NCBI RefSeq assembly: GCF_004912145.1
Contig: NZ_STGT01000005.1
Location: 410,580-474,579, forward strand
Length of the DNA: 64,000 nt
Reading direction: 5' to 3'
Origin: Peteryoungia rhizophila
Lineage (GTDB): Bacteria; Pseudomonadota; Alphaproteobacteria; Rhizobiales; Rhizobiaceae
Both the position numbers and the translations under genes were made by a program. The notes beneath the pieces are model-generated. The model worked only from the letters and a program-made list of their open reading frames with translations, did not search any database and was not told the DNA's origin. Positions 16,401 to 26,300 of this stretch are shown one piece after another (the first letter of the stretch is position 1; every line of letters begins with the position of its first letter).

Positions 16401-16438
16401 AGCGGATTCAGTCGGTTCTCCGATTGGGTCCGCTTTTT
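16401..16438 (+). terminator. intrinsic terminator of phaZ
   Basis: A long stem from AGCGGATTCAGTCGG (16401-16415) with CCGATTGGGTCCGCT (16420-16434), using several G-U pairs, then a run of Ts. Confidence 0.82.
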
Positions 16439-16516
16439 TCTTGAAGGGCAGGGCTCCATTTCCCACATCGAAACCATCGGACAGCATTCCGTTGTCCGCG
16501 CAAAACGAGGTTATCG

Positions 16517-16951
16517 ATGATGAACCAGTCAGCACTGCTCCGGCCGGATTGGACTCCGGCAACCGTCGCTCTGATGGTGCTCGGCTTCATGGTCTTCTGG
16601 CCGCTCGGTCTGGCCATGCTTGCCTATATCCTGTTCGGTGAGAAGTTCCAGAACTTCAAGCGCGAAGCCAATCAGAAAGCCGATAGCGCTTTCGCCTGGT
16701 GCCGCACGAACAGCTATACCGCTGCCAGCCCGACCGGCAATGTCGCCTTCGACGACTGGCGCAAGGCAGAACTCGAGCGTCTTGATGAAGAGCGTCGCCG
16801 TCTCGACGAGATGCGCGCTGAATTCGACAACTACGCCCGCGAGCTGCGCCGGGCGAAGGATCAGGAAGAATTCGACCGCTTCATGCGTGACCGCCAGCAG
16901 ATGAAGACTGCAGGTGAAGCGGGTCCAACCCAGGGCTTCACCGGCAACTGA
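16517..16951 (+). CDS. DUF2852 membrane protein
   Basis: A 144-residue protein of the DUF2852 family, common in Rhizobiales and without known function. One hydrophobic helix (about residues 14-37, VALMVLGFMVFWPLGLAMLA) is followed by a charged, probably coiled-coil region rich in E, R and K (about 75-128; WRKAELERLDEERRRLDEMR) and a short Gly/Thr tail. The topology suggests a single-pass inner-membrane protein with a long cytosolic or periplasmic coil. It stands alone between two intrinsic terminators (16401 and 16981), so it is probably its own transcription unit. Confidence 0.82.
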   Translation: MMNQSALLRPDWTPATVALMVLGFMVFWPLGLAMLAYILFGEKFQNFKREANQKADSAFAWCRTNSYTAASPTGNVAFDDWRKAELERLDEERRRLDEMRAEFDNYARELRRAKDQEEFDRFMRDRQQMKTAGEAGPTQGFTGN

Positions 16952-16980
16952 TGTGCCGGGTACTCACGAGATGAAATGGA

Positions 16981-17008
16981 GGTCGGCGCCTGCGCGCCGG
17001 CCTTTTTT
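16981..17008 (+). terminator. intrinsic terminator after the DUF2852 gene
   Basis: GGTCGGCGC (16981-16989) pairs with GCGCCGGCC (16994-17002) around a CTGC loop, followed by TTTTTT (17003-17008). This hairpin also argues against starting the next gene before 17048. Confidence 0.87.
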
Positions 17009-17047
17009 AATGCGCGACCCCACGACGAATCGGCTAAAACACGGATC

Positions 17048-17806
17048 ATGTTTCCCCTGCTGAAAAAGCTCACACCCCAGAGAGCCCCGGCGATCCGGCT
17101 GGAGCGCGCGATTGCCGTCGATGGACAGTCCGTCCCTTTGACCATCCGCAAGAATATCCGCGCGACCCGCATCACTCTGCGGATCGAGCCCGGTGGTCGT
17201 GCCCTGAAGATGACCATTCCGCCGGGATTACGCGAACGGGATATCGACGACTTTCTCGACCGTCATCAAGGCTGGCTCAGCACCAAGCTCAAGCGGCAGA
17301 AACCGGCTGGAAGCATTGAGGATGGTGGAGAAATCATGCTGCGCGGTGTTCCCCATCGCATTATCCATACCGGGCAGGTCAGGGGGCTCACCCAATCGAT
17401 CGACAGCGAGATAGGCTATGTGCTGAGCGTCAGCGGCCTTGAGGATCACCTGCCCCGTCGTGTCGCTGATTTCCTCAAGAAAGAAGCGCGCCATGACCTC
17501 GAGCGGCTCGTTGCTCTTCATGCCGGCAATGTCGGCAAGCCGGTCAAGAGCATGACCCTCAAGGATACCCGCAGCCGCTGGGGCTCGTGTTCCTGGGATG
17601 GCAAGCTCAGCTTCTCGTGGCGCATCGTCATGGCGCCGCCTTTGGTGATTGACTATCTCGCCGCGCATGAGGTCGCGCATTTGCGCGAGATGAACCACGG
17701 CCCGGCCTTCTGGGCACTCTGTAAAGAGCTTTGCCCCCAGATGGATGAGGCCAAGGCCTGGCTGAAGCGCCACGGCTCGGCCCTCCACGCCATCGACTTC
17801 GCTTAA
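17048..17806 (+). CDS. YgjP/UPF0128-type zinc metallohydrolase (DUF45)
   Basis: A 252-residue metal-dependent hydrolase of the YgjP (DUF45) family, related to M48 peptidases; its substrate is unknown. The ATG at 17048 is chosen because earlier in-frame codons fall in a terminator. Family features are ATRITLRIEPGGRALKMTIP (about 39-58), the signature RSRWGSCSWDGK near 175-186, and the zinc motif HEVAH at 207-211 with a further ligand H217 in MNHGPAFW. The two histidines and glutamate needed for catalysis are all present. It ends 72 bases before trpF. Confidence 0.87.
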   Translation: MFPLLKKLTPQRAPAIRLERAIAVDGQSVPLTIRKNIRATRITLRIEPGGRALKMTIPPGLRERDIDDFLDRHQGWLSTKLKRQKPAGSIEDGGEIMLRGVPHRIIHTGQVRGLTQSIDSEIGYVLSVSGLEDHLPRRVADFLKKEARHDLERLVALHAGNVGKPVKSMTLKDTRSRWGSCSWDGKLSFSWRIVMAPPLVIDYLAAHEVAHLREMNHGPAFWALCKELCPQMDEAKAWLKRHGSALHAIDFA

Positions 17807-17878
17807 GCGATCCGCGACCATTCAGCCTTTGTCGCAAATTGGCTCGACTCTTTTTTGATTTCGTGCGACTTCGCTGCC

Positions 17879-18553
17879 ATGAGACCCGATATCAAGATCT
17901 GCGGACTGAAGACGCCGGAGGCGGTCGATCGTGCGGCTGCTCGCGGCGCGAGCCATATTGGCTTTATCTTCTTCGAAAAGAGCCCGCGCAATATCGAACC
18001 GGATATTGCAGGTACGCTCGCCGACCGTGTTCGCGGCCGGGTCAAGAGCGTCGCGGTGACTGTTGATGCCGACAATGACGATCTTGACGAAATCATCGCG
18101 CTGATGCGCCCCGATATCCTACAGTTCCATGGCCACGAGACCCCTGAGCGCCTGCTGACGGTAAAGGCCGTGACCGGGCTGCCCATCATGAAGGCTTTTT
18201 CTATTCGTGATGCCGATGACCTTAAGCGTATCGAGCCCTATATTGGTATCGCCGATCGTTTCCTTTTTGACGCAAAGCCGCCGTTGGGATCCGACTTGCC
18301 GGGCGGCAACGGTGTCACCTTCGATTGGCGTCTGCTGCGTTCGCTTGACGACAGCGTGGATTACATGCTTTCCGGAGGCCTGAACAAGGCCAATCTCGCA
18401 GAGGCCCTGCGCGAAACCGGAGCCCGGGCGATCGATGTGTCGTCTGGCGTGGAATCCGCCCCGGGCGTCAAGGATCTTCAGATGATGGACGAGTTTTTTG
18501 CGGCAGTTGCCGAGGCAAGTCGAGCACAGCCGGTTTCAGGGAGTGTCAAGTGA
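17879..18553 (+). CDS. trpF: phosphoribosylanthranilate isomerase
   Basis: Third step of tryptophan synthesis, an Amadori rearrangement of PRA to CdRP. The ATG at 17879 gives 224 residues starting MRPDIKICGLKTPE with the catalytic cysteine C8. GFIFFEKSPRNI near 33-44, DILQFHGHE near 80, the catalytic aspartate region in FLFDAKPP near 130, and SGGLNKANLAEAL near 163-175 follow. A TTG at 17855 is in frame but has no ribosome-binding sequence and gives an atypical tail. The stop overlaps the GTG start of trpB. Confidence 0.95.
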   Translation: MRPDIKICGLKTPEAVDRAAARGASHIGFIFFEKSPRNIEPDIAGTLADRVRGRVKSVAVTVDADNDDLDEIIALMRPDILQFHGHETPERLLTVKAVTGLPIMKAFSIRDADDLKRIEPYIGIADRFLFDAKPPLGSDLPGGNGVTFDWRLLRSLDDSVDYMLSGGLNKANLAEALRETGARAIDVSSGVESAPGVKDLQMMDEFFAAVAEASRAQPVSGSVK

Positions 18554-19770
18554 ACCAGTCACCGAAACCTAATTCCTTCCGTGAAGGTCCCGACGAAGAC
18601 GGCCGTTTCGGCATCTTTGGTGGCCGTTTCGTCGCCGAGACGCTGATGCCGCTGATCCTCGATTTGCAGGCGGAATGGGAAAAGGCGAAGACGGATCCGG
18701 AATTCCAGGCGGAACTGGCGCATCTCAACACCCACTATACCGGTCGTCCGAGCCCGCTCTATTATGCAGAGCGTCTGACGGAAGAACTCGGTGGCGCGAA
18801 GATCTATTTCAAGCGCGACGAGCTCAACCACACCGGTTCGCACAAGATCAACAACTGCCTCGGCCAGATCTTGCTCGCCAAGCGCATGGGCAAGACCCGT
18901 ATCATCGCCGAAACAGGCGCTGGCCAGCATGGCGTGGCATCAGCCACGGTTGCGGCTCGTTTCGGCATTCCTTGCGTCGTCTACATGGGCGCGACCGACG
19001 TCGAGCGCCAGGCGCCGAACGTTTTCCGCATGAAGCTGCTCGGTGCCGAGGTGAAGCCGGTAACCTCTGGCCATGGCACCCTCAAGGACGCCATGAACGA
19101 GGCGTTGCGCGACTGGGTCACCAATGTCGACGACACCTATTACATGATCGGCACGGCAGCCGGCCCGCATCCCTATCCGGAAATGGTCCGAGACTTCCAG
19201 TCGGTGATCGGCCGCGAAACCCGCGAGCAGATGATGGCAGCTGAAGGCCGTCTTCCGGACATGCTGATTGCTGCCGTCGGAGGTGGATCGAACGCGATCG
19301 GCCTCTTCCATCCCTTCCTGGATGACGAGAGTGTCCGCATCGTTGGCGTCGAAGCCGGTGGGAAGGGTCTCGAAGGCGAGGAGCACTGCGCTTCGCTGAC
19401 CGCAGGTACGCCCGGCGTCCTGCATGGAAACCGCACCTATCTGCTGCAGGATGGCGACGGCCAGATCAAGGAAGGTCACTCGATCTCCGCCGGCCTCGAT
19501 TATCCTGGTATCGGCCCCGAGCATTCCTGGCTCAAGGACATGGGGCGCGTCGAGTATGTTCCGATCAAGGACGACGAGGCGCTCGCCGCCTTCCAGCTGC
19601 TGACCCGCACCGAAGGTATCATCCCGGCGCTCGAGCCGAGCCATGCACTCGCCGAAGTCATCAAGCGTGCGCCTGGCATGGACAAGGACCAGATCATCGT
19701 GATGAACCTCTGCGGCCGCGGCGACAAGGACATCTTCACTGTCGGCAAGATTCTCGGTATGGGGCTCTGA
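18550..19770 (+). CDS. trpB: tryptophan synthase beta chain
   Basis: PLP enzyme joining indole and serine to make tryptophan. The protein is 406 residues and starts with GTG in a GTGA overlap with the trpF stop. The PLP lysine is K99 in ELNHTGSHKIN; AETGAGQHGVA near 116-126 carries the catalytic glutamate and indole-site residues; the phosphate loop GGGSNAIG near 240 and the C-terminal NLCGRGDKD complete the site. It is followed two bases later by trpA, the partner alpha chain. Confidence 0.98.
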   Translation: MNQSPKPNSFREGPDEDGRFGIFGGRFVAETLMPLILDLQAEWEKAKTDPEFQAELAHLNTHYTGRPSPLYYAERLTEELGGAKIYFKRDELNHTGSHKINNCLGQILLAKRMGKTRIIAETGAGQHGVASATVAARFGIPCVVYMGATDVERQAPNVFRMKLLGAEVKPVTSGHGTLKDAMNEALRDWVTNVDDTYYMIGTAAGPHPYPEMVRDFQSVIGRETREQMMAAEGRLPDMLIAAVGGGSNAIGLFHPFLDDESVRIVGVEAGGKGLEGEEHCASLTAGTPGVLHGNRTYLLQDGDGQIKEGHSISAGLDYPGIGPEHSWLKDMGRVEYVPIKDDEALAAFQLLTRTEGIIPALEPSHALAEVIKRAPGMDKDQIIVMNLCGRGDKDIFTVGKILGMGL

Positions 19771-19772
19771 TC

Positions 19773-20612
19773 ATGACTGCGCGTATGGACCAACGTTTCG
19801 CTGCCCTGAAGGCAGAAGGCCGCCCGGCACTCGTCACCTATTTCATGGGTGGCGATCCGGACTATGACACGTCGCTCGCGATCATGAAGGCCATGCCGGA
19901 AGCCGGCGCCGACGTCATCGAGCTCGGCATGCCCTTCTCGGATCCGATGGCCGATGGCCCCGCGATCCAGCTTGCTGGCCAGCGCGCCCTCAAGGCCGGC
20001 CAGACCCTCGTGCGCACGCTCGATCTTGCGCGTGAATTCCGCAAGACGGACAATGAAACGCCGATCGTCATGATGGGATACTACAACCCCATCTACGTCT
20101 ATGGCGTCGAGCGCTTTCTCGATGACGCGCTGGCTGCCGGTATCGACGGCCTGATCGTCGTCGATCTGCCGCCGGAAATGGACGATGAACTCTGCATTCC
20201 GGCCCGCAGCCGCGATATAAACTTCGTTCGCCTGGCGACACCGACGACTGACGAGAAGCGCCTGCCGACGGTTCTCAAGAACACCTCGGGCTTCGTCTAC
20301 TACGTCTCGATGAACGGGATCACCGGTTCGTCACTTCCGGATCCCTCGCGTGTGGCCGGCGCCGTGCAGCGCATCAAGGCTCACACGGACCTGCCGATCT
20401 GCGTTGGCTTCGGAGTCAAGACCGCCGAGCATGCTCGCCTGATCGGCGCAAATGCCGATGGCGTCGTGGTGGGTACCGCAATCGTCAATCAGGTTGCCAT
20501 CAATCTCACAGCCGATGGGAAGGCAACGGCGGACACGGTTCAGGCCGTCGTCACGCTGGTGCGCGGACTGGCCAGCGGCGTGCGTTCCGCACGCCTTGCT
20601 GCTGCCGAATAA
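19773..20612 (+). CDS. trpA: tryptophan synthase alpha chain
   Basis: Cleaves indole-3-glycerol phosphate to indole and glyceraldehyde-3-phosphate, passing indole through a tunnel to TrpB. The protein is 279 residues. The catalytic pair is visible: E50 in DVIELGMPFSDP and D61 in MADGPA. MMGYYNPIYVYG near 96-107 and the phosphate loop region VGFGVKTAEHA near 213-223 agree with the family. The rest of the pathway (trpE, trpDC) is not in the window, as usual in rhizobia where it is split. accD follows after 38 bases. Confidence 0.97.
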   Translation: MTARMDQRFAALKAEGRPALVTYFMGGDPDYDTSLAIMKAMPEAGADVIELGMPFSDPMADGPAIQLAGQRALKAGQTLVRTLDLAREFRKTDNETPIVMMGYYNPIYVYGVERFLDDALAAGIDGLIVVDLPPEMDDELCIPARSRDINFVRLATPTTDEKRLPTVLKNTSGFVYYVSMNGITGSSLPDPSRVAGAVQRIKAHTDLPICVGFGVKTAEHARLIGANADGVVVGTAIVNQVAINLTADGKATADTVQAVVTLVRGLASGVRSARLAAAE

Positions 20613-20650
20613 GCACCCCATATGGGCTCGAAACATCAGGAGTAAGCCGC

Positions 20651-21559
20651 GTGAACTGGATCACCAACTATGTGCGCCCGCGCATCAATTCCATGCTGGG
20701 TCGCCGCGAAGTTCCGGAAAACCTCTGGATCAAGTGCCCTGAGACGGGCGAGATGGTCTTCCACAAGGACCTGGAAGAGAACAAGTGGGTCATCCCGGCC
20801 TCCGGCTATCACATGAAGATGCCGGCAAAGGCTCGCCTGACAGACCTCTTCGACGGTGGCCAGTTTGAAGCCCTGCCGCAGCCGAAGGTGGCGCAGGATC
20901 CGCTCAAGTTCCGCGATTCCAAGAAATACACCGATCGCCTGAGGGATAGCCGCGTCAAGACCGATCAGGAAGACACGATCCTCGCTGGCGTAGGTACCGT
21001 GCAGGGCCTGAAGCTCGTCGCTGTCGTCCACGAGTTCAATTTCATGGGTGGTTCGCTCGGCATCGCCGCCGGCGAAGCGATCGTGAAGGCCTTCGAGCGC
21101 GCCATCAAGGAGAAGTGCCCGCTGGTCATGTTCCCGGCTTCGGGTGGAGCACGCATGCAGGAAGGCATCCTCTCGCTCATGCAGCTGCCCCGCACGACGG
21201 TTGCTGTCGACATGCTGAAGGAAGCAGGACAGCCCTACATCGTCGTTCTGACGAACCCGACCACCGGCGGCGTAACCGCATCCTATGCCATGCTGGGCGA
21301 TCTCCACATCGCAGAACCGGGTGCTGAGATCTGCTTTGCCGGCAAGCGCGTCATCGAACAGACGATCCGCGAAAAGCTTCCGGAAGGCTTCCAGACTTCG
21401 GAATATCTTCTTGAGCACGGCATGGTCGATATGGTCGTCAAGCGTCATGAAATTCCGGACACGCTCGCGCGCGTCCTGAAGATCATGACCAAGCGACCTG
21501 CCAACGATGTGGCGGTGCCCGCGAAGGTGGCGGAGCCGGTCGAGAAGGCCTCGGCCTGA
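20651..21559 (+). CDS. accD: acetyl-CoA carboxylase carboxyltransferase subunit beta, with lost zinc ribbon
   Basis: Beta subunit of the carboxyltransferase that makes malonyl-CoA for fatty acid synthesis. It is 302 residues with a GTG start. The crotonase-fold core is normal (VVHEFNFMGGSLGIAAGEA, CPLVMFPASGGARMQEG, NPTTGGVTASYA). The N-terminal zinc ribbon is degraded: the E. coli enzyme has four zinc-binding cysteines (CxxC...CxxC) and here only C29 remains; the other three positions are T32, I48 and S51. The length and flanks of the ribbon are kept, so it may fold without zinc. The same change is known to me from other Rhizobiaceae. It is downstream of trpA and upstream of folC. Confidence 0.95.
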   Translation: MNWITNYVRPRINSMLGRREVPENLWIKCPETGEMVFHKDLEENKWVIPASGYHMKMPAKARLTDLFDGGQFEALPQPKVAQDPLKFRDSKKYTDRLRDSRVKTDQEDTILAGVGTVQGLKLVAVVHEFNFMGGSLGIAAGEAIVKAFERAIKEKCPLVMFPASGGARMQEGILSLMQLPRTTVAVDMLKEAGQPYIVVLTNPTTGGVTASYAMLGDLHIAEPGAEICFAGKRVIEQTIREKLPEGFQTSEYLLEHGMVDMVVKRHEIPDTLARVLKIMTKRPANDVAVPAKVAEPVEKASA

Positions 21560-21599
21560 GCCGCGTTTTCTGTGAGGCCGCGCTCGCGGAACGAATGTG

Positions 21600-22940
21600 A
21601 TGACAGCCCCCATCGTCAGCCTGGCCGACGCCGAGATCGAAAAGCTTATGGGGCTGCACCCCAAGGGCTATGATCTCTCGCTCGACCGCATCCGGCGCCT
21701 CCTCGAGGTTCTGGGCAATCCGCATCTGAATCTGCCGCCGGTCATCCATGTGGCTGGCACCAATGGCAAGGGTTCGGCGACGGCCTTTTGCCGGGCCCTT
21801 CTGGAAGCTCAGGGCCTATCCGTCCACGTCCACACGTCTCCGCACTTGGTGCGCTGGCACGAGCGCTATCGCATCGGGGTCAAAGGCCGCCGCGGGCAGA
21901 TCGTCGACGATGCGCTCTTCGCCGATGCCCTTCGCCGCGTGGCCGATGCCAATGGCGGCAAACCGATCACCGTCTTCGAGATCCTGACAGCAGTCACCTT
22001 CATTCTTTTCTCCGAGCAGCCCGCTGATGTGATCGTGCTTGAAGTGGGCCTTGGAGGACGCTTCGACGCCACGAATGTCGTCGAAAAACCGGCTGTTTGT
22101 ATCATCCAGCCGATCTCGCTCGATCATCAGGCCTATCTCGGCGACAGGGTCGAGCTGATCGCCGCCGAAAAGGCCGGCATCATGAAGCGCGGCGTTCCCG
22201 TCGTGATCGGTCACCAGGAATTCGACGGTGCCAAGGACGTTCTGATCAACACAGCCGAGCGTCTCGGCTGTCCGCTCACCGTCTTCGCGCAGGATTTCCT
22301 CGCCTATGAGGAATTCGGTCGACTCGTCTACCAGGACGAGTACGGCCTGATGGACCTGCCACTGCCGCGACTGCCCGGTCGCCATCAGATCGGCAACGCT
22401 GCAACCGCCATCCGTGCCGTGAAGGCTGCCGGCTATTCGGTGACCGAAGAGGCTGCCGAAAAAGCCATGCTCTCTGTCGAATGGCCGGGCCGCCTGCAAA
22501 GGCTGACGGAAGGTCGTTTGGTGGAAAGGGCGCCTGAAGGCTCCGAGATCTGGCTGGACGGTGGCCATAATCCCGGCGCTGGCGAGGTGATCGCGGAAGC
22601 CATGGCTTCCATGGAAGAGCGTCAGGCACGGCCGCTGTGCCTGGTCATCGGTATGATCAACACCAAGGATCCGATCGGCTATCTCCGCGCCTTCGTCGAT
22701 ATTGCGCACAACGTCTACACAGTGCCGATCCTCGGCTCGGATGTCGGGCTTGATCCCGTAGCCCTGGCCCAATCCGCTGCCGAGGCGGGTTTGAAGGCCT
22801 TGCCGATGAGCTCCGTGGGGGAAGCTCTTGAAGCAATCCGGCAGAAGATGGAGGGATCGGTCCCACCCCGAATTATGATCGGTGGCTCGCTTTATCTCGC
22901 GGGCAATGTGCTCTCCGAAAACGGCACCATCCCCACATGA
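21600..22940 (+). CDS. folC: bifunctional folylpolyglutamate / dihydrofolate synthase
   Basis: Adds glutamate to folates and makes dihydrofolate from dihydropteroate. The ATG at 21600 (following a GTG in the same frame) gives 446 residues. The ATP-binding HVAGTNGKGSATAF spans about 50-63, HTSPHLVRWHERYRI about 79-93, and the omega loop plus VILEVGLGGRFDATN-type motif (VIVLEVGLGGRFDATN) near 146-161. WLDGGHNPGA near 320 is the C-terminal Mur-ligase signature. It ends the trpFBA-accD-folC run with a bidirectional terminator facing trxA; accD with folC is a very common bacterial pairing. Confidence 0.96.
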   Translation: MTAPIVSLADAEIEKLMGLHPKGYDLSLDRIRRLLEVLGNPHLNLPPVIHVAGTNGKGSATAFCRALLEAQGLSVHVHTSPHLVRWHERYRIGVKGRRGQIVDDALFADALRRVADANGGKPITVFEILTAVTFILFSEQPADVIVLEVGLGGRFDATNVVEKPAVCIIQPISLDHQAYLGDRVELIAAEKAGIMKRGVPVVIGHQEFDGAKDVLINTAERLGCPLTVFAQDFLAYEEFGRLVYQDEYGLMDLPLPRLPGRHQIGNAATAIRAVKAAGYSVTEEAAEKAMLSVEWPGRLQRLTEGRLVERAPEGSEIWLDGGHNPGAGEVIAEAMASMEERQARPLCLVIGMINTKDPIGYLRAFVDIAHNVYTVPILGSDVGLDPVALAQSAAEAGLKALPMSSVGEALEAIRQKMEGSVPPRIMIGGSLYLAGNVLSENGTIPT

Positions 22941-22970
22941 AAAAAGCCCGGTCAAAACCGGGCTTTTTCT
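22941..22970. terminator. bidirectional intrinsic terminator between folC and trxA
   Basis: AAAAAGCCCGGT (22941-22952) and ACCGGGCTTTTT (22957-22968) form a 12-base stem around CAAA, with A and T runs on both arms, between convergent genes. Confidence 0.9.
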
Positions 22971-22992
22971 TTGTTCATCAATGCCACGAAGC

Positions 22993-23313
22993 TTATGCCG
23001 CGCCGGCGATCCAGCTGGACAGCGCGGTCTTCGGGGCTGCACCCACCTTGATGTCGGCCACTTCGCCACCCTTGAAGACGGCAAGCGTTGGGATCGAGCG
23101 AACGCCGAACTGGGCAGCCAGTTCCGGGTTTTCATCGATGTTGAGCTTAACGATCTTCACCTTACCGGCGAGTTCGTTGGAGATTTCTTCGAGGCTCGGC
23201 GCAATCATCTTGCACGGGCCGCACCATTCGGCCCAGAAATCCACGACAACCGGTTCGGAAGCGTTGAGAACCTCGGCCTGGAAATTGGACTTGTCGACTT
23301 TAACGGTAGCCAT
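22993..23313 (-). CDS. trxA: thioredoxin
   Basis: A 106-residue thioredoxin, the general cytosolic disulfide reductant. The redox motif WCGPC (C31 and C34) sits in VVDFWAEWCGPCKM, and the cis-proline region RSIPTLAVFKGG near residues 72-83 is intact. Length and termini are standard and no signal peptide is present. It is transcribed leftward after addA, 75 bases from the addA stop, an arrangement common in Rhizobiaceae. Confidence 0.97.
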   Translation of the reverse strand: MATVKVDKSNFQAEVLNASEPVVVDFWAEWCGPCKMIAPSLEEISNELAGKVKIVKLNIDENPELAAQFGVRSIPTLAVFKGGEVADIKVGAAPKTALSSWIAGAA

Positions 23314-23388
23314 CGGGCTCTCCCTTCATAGATACGGAATTGACTAGATATGTGATGCCGCAGGGCAGCAATTTCAATATGCGGTATC

Positions 23389-26300
23389 TCACGATGTTTC
23401 GAGGTCGGCAAGAGAGCGCTGAAGAAGGCTTTCATCGAGGGGAATGAGACTGCCGTTTTCGGTATAGATCAGCCAGCACTCGACCTGCTTGCCGGGATAG
23501 AGCGGCTTCAGGATCTCGCGATAGATTGCGAGTTGCACTCGGTGGGAGAGGGGGGATTGGGCCGCCTCCAGCGGTGGATTCCGGTTCGTTTTGTAGTCCG
23601 CGATAATCACCCGGTCGGCAAGCACGGCCATGCGGTCGATCCGTCCCGAGACAGCGCGCAATTCTCCTTTGAGGCGCATCGTGCCCATGACCGACACTTC
23701 TGCGCGACTGCCGTGATCGAAAAGTGGGCGAAGCGCCTCGTCTTCCAGGACGGTCATGACGGTGGAAACCAGTCGCTGGCGTTGCTCTGCCGGCCAGAAA
23801 CGGGCGGCGCGCTCAGCATACCGCTCGGCTGCCTCTCGTCGGTCACTCTCTGCAAAGCCCGGCAAATTCTGCAGCATCCGATGGATCAGCCGCCCTCGCT
23901 GCAAGGCAAGATCGGCCTTTTCCGCCGTTGAAAACAGCGCGGACGCCGTCAGCGCGTCCTCGTCTTCGTCGACCACGATACTGCCGGCACCCGATGGGCT
24001 GAGCGGCCTGGGCAGACTGACTGGAGGCGGCAGCGGTTTCCAGAGCGTGGAGGGAAGTCCATGGCTCTCTTCGCTTTCGGCGCTCTCTTCGCTAACGGGC
24101 AGATCGAGCTCTGCCTCGCCCAGCGACCAGCGCAATCCGTTCCAGCGTCCATCCGGCCCGGTAAATTCGACAGGCCTGCAGCGCGTTTCGTCGGCGCTGA
24201 GAGCACGCGCGATCATCTTGTGCCAGATCTCGCCGGTATCCTGCACGCCGCGATAGCCGCCAACGATGAGGCGGTCGGCGGCCCGTGTCATCGCGACATA
24301 GAGCAGGCGGCGATACTCCTCTTCGGCCTGATCCTTGCGCCGATCCATGTCGGCGGCGGAGATCGAATTGCCAAGCGACTTCGACGGCACCCAGATGGGG
24401 AAGGGGGTGCCTTCCGCCGTCCCGATGATCCGGAGCTTTGCCACATGGTTCGAATTGAACGGCTTCGAGCCGCCATCGATCAGGAAGACGATCGGGGCCT
24501 CGAGACCCTTCGAGGCATGCACCGTCATGATCCGGACTTCGTTGCGTTCCTTGTCCTGTTCGCGTTTGACCTCTGGCGCTTCCATTTCCAGCGTCGAGAC
24601 AAAAGATTGCAACCCGGGCAATCCGCTGGTCTCGAAGGCGAGTGCAAAGGTCAGGAACTCGTCGATGATGTCGCTGACCTCGGAACCGAGGCGGCCGAGA
24701 TAAGCTCTGCGGCCACCATGGACGCTGAGCACGCGGGCGTAGAAATCATGGACCGAATACTCCCGCGCCTGTTCGAGAAACAGGTTGAGCCGGTCGCATG
24801 TCTTCTTCCACGCACCGTCAGTCTGCGCCTGTTCTGTCAGTCTCGCCCAGAGGCTCTGGGCTTCCGGCCGCTCCGCAGCGAGCTCCATCAAATCCTCTTC
24901 GCTGTGATTGAAGAGCGGGTTCTTCAAGAGCGAAGCCAGTGAAAGATCATCCCCAGGCAGCAACAGGAAACGTCCAAGCGCCAGCATGTCCTGGACGGCG
25001 ATATGGCTTGTCAGCTTCAGCCGGTCAGCACCGGCGACCGGTATGTTGTAAGGTCGCTTCAGAGAACGTGTCAGCGCGTTGACGAAACCGTCGCGCTTGC
25101 GGACGAGGACGAGGATATCGCCGGGTCGGATCAGCCGCTTCTTGCCCTTCTCGATGATCGTCTCACGTCCGACGATCAGGCTGATCTGGTGCGCCACGCG
25201 CCGTGCGAGAATGGCCGACGGTGCGCTTTCAGGCGTCGCGTCGAAGGGCGCGGTCCAGTCCTCGTCCTTCTCCTGCTTCTCCGCCGCGATCATGTCCCAG
25301 ACGTCGACAATCCCCGGATGCCCGATGCGGCTCGACTGATGGATGACGGGATCGCCGCCGGCACTCAAGCCACGGCTGTTTTCCGGCAGACTGAAGACTT
25401 GGTCGACAGCGGTGAGAACCGATTGCGTCGAGCGAAAGGAGAGCGGCAGGCGCACCGTGTTGAAGCTCTGTCCACTCTCGGTCACCGCCTGTGCGGTCTG
25501 GCGCGCTTCTTGAGAGAACTGCTCCGGGCGTGCGCCTTGGAAGGAATAGATCGACTGCTTCTCGTCTCCCACGGCAAAGAATGTCCGGATCCCCGGCCGC
25601 GCGCTCAAGCCTGTAAAGAAGTCCTCTTGCAGTGACCGGATGACGTCCCATTGCACCGGGCTCGTGTCCTGCGCTTCGTCAACGAGAATGTGGTCGATGC
25701 CCTGATCGAGCTTGTAATGCACCCAGGCACCGACATCACCGCGTGTCAGAAGCCGCGCGGTCCGCACAATCAGATCCTCAAAATCCAGCTGCGAACGCCG
25801 CTTTTTCAGCTCCTCGTAGTCGGTGTCGAGACGCACGGCCAGGGTCAGTGCCGAACGCGTCGCCTCGTACATGCGGAAGATCCGCAGCCGATCCCGCATG
25901 GCGACCACATGATCGCGAGCCGCAATCACGGCATCCTTGAGATCCGGCACCACCTTCGTCATGGCGGCGGCAATCAGCGAGCTGTCGGCCTTTGGGGCTT
26001 CCTGCGCCGTCAGGAAGGCCTGATCGAGCAGCTTCGCACGCTCCAGCGGATCCGCCTCCACCAGCGCCCGCTCCAGCACGTCCGCCACGGCCCGCACCTT
26101 CTCGCCGCCCTTTTCAAGCGCAAGCTGGATGTAGCGGCTGAAATTGCCCCCCGACAGCCCCGCGAGAGGCCAGTAATCCTCGGCGCGACTGCTCTCGCTC
26201 TCCAGCGGACCGATGCCCAGGCCCTTTCGCAAGGTCGCATCAAGGCCACCGGACCGTTCCGCCCGTTGCCGGAAGTCTCTGACAGCATGGCGATTGGCCA

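Noticed and set aside
21816..23135. A 439-codon open frame on the minus strand opposite folC, running over the folC-trxA terminator
   Set aside because: Crosses a strong bidirectional terminator and has no family features.
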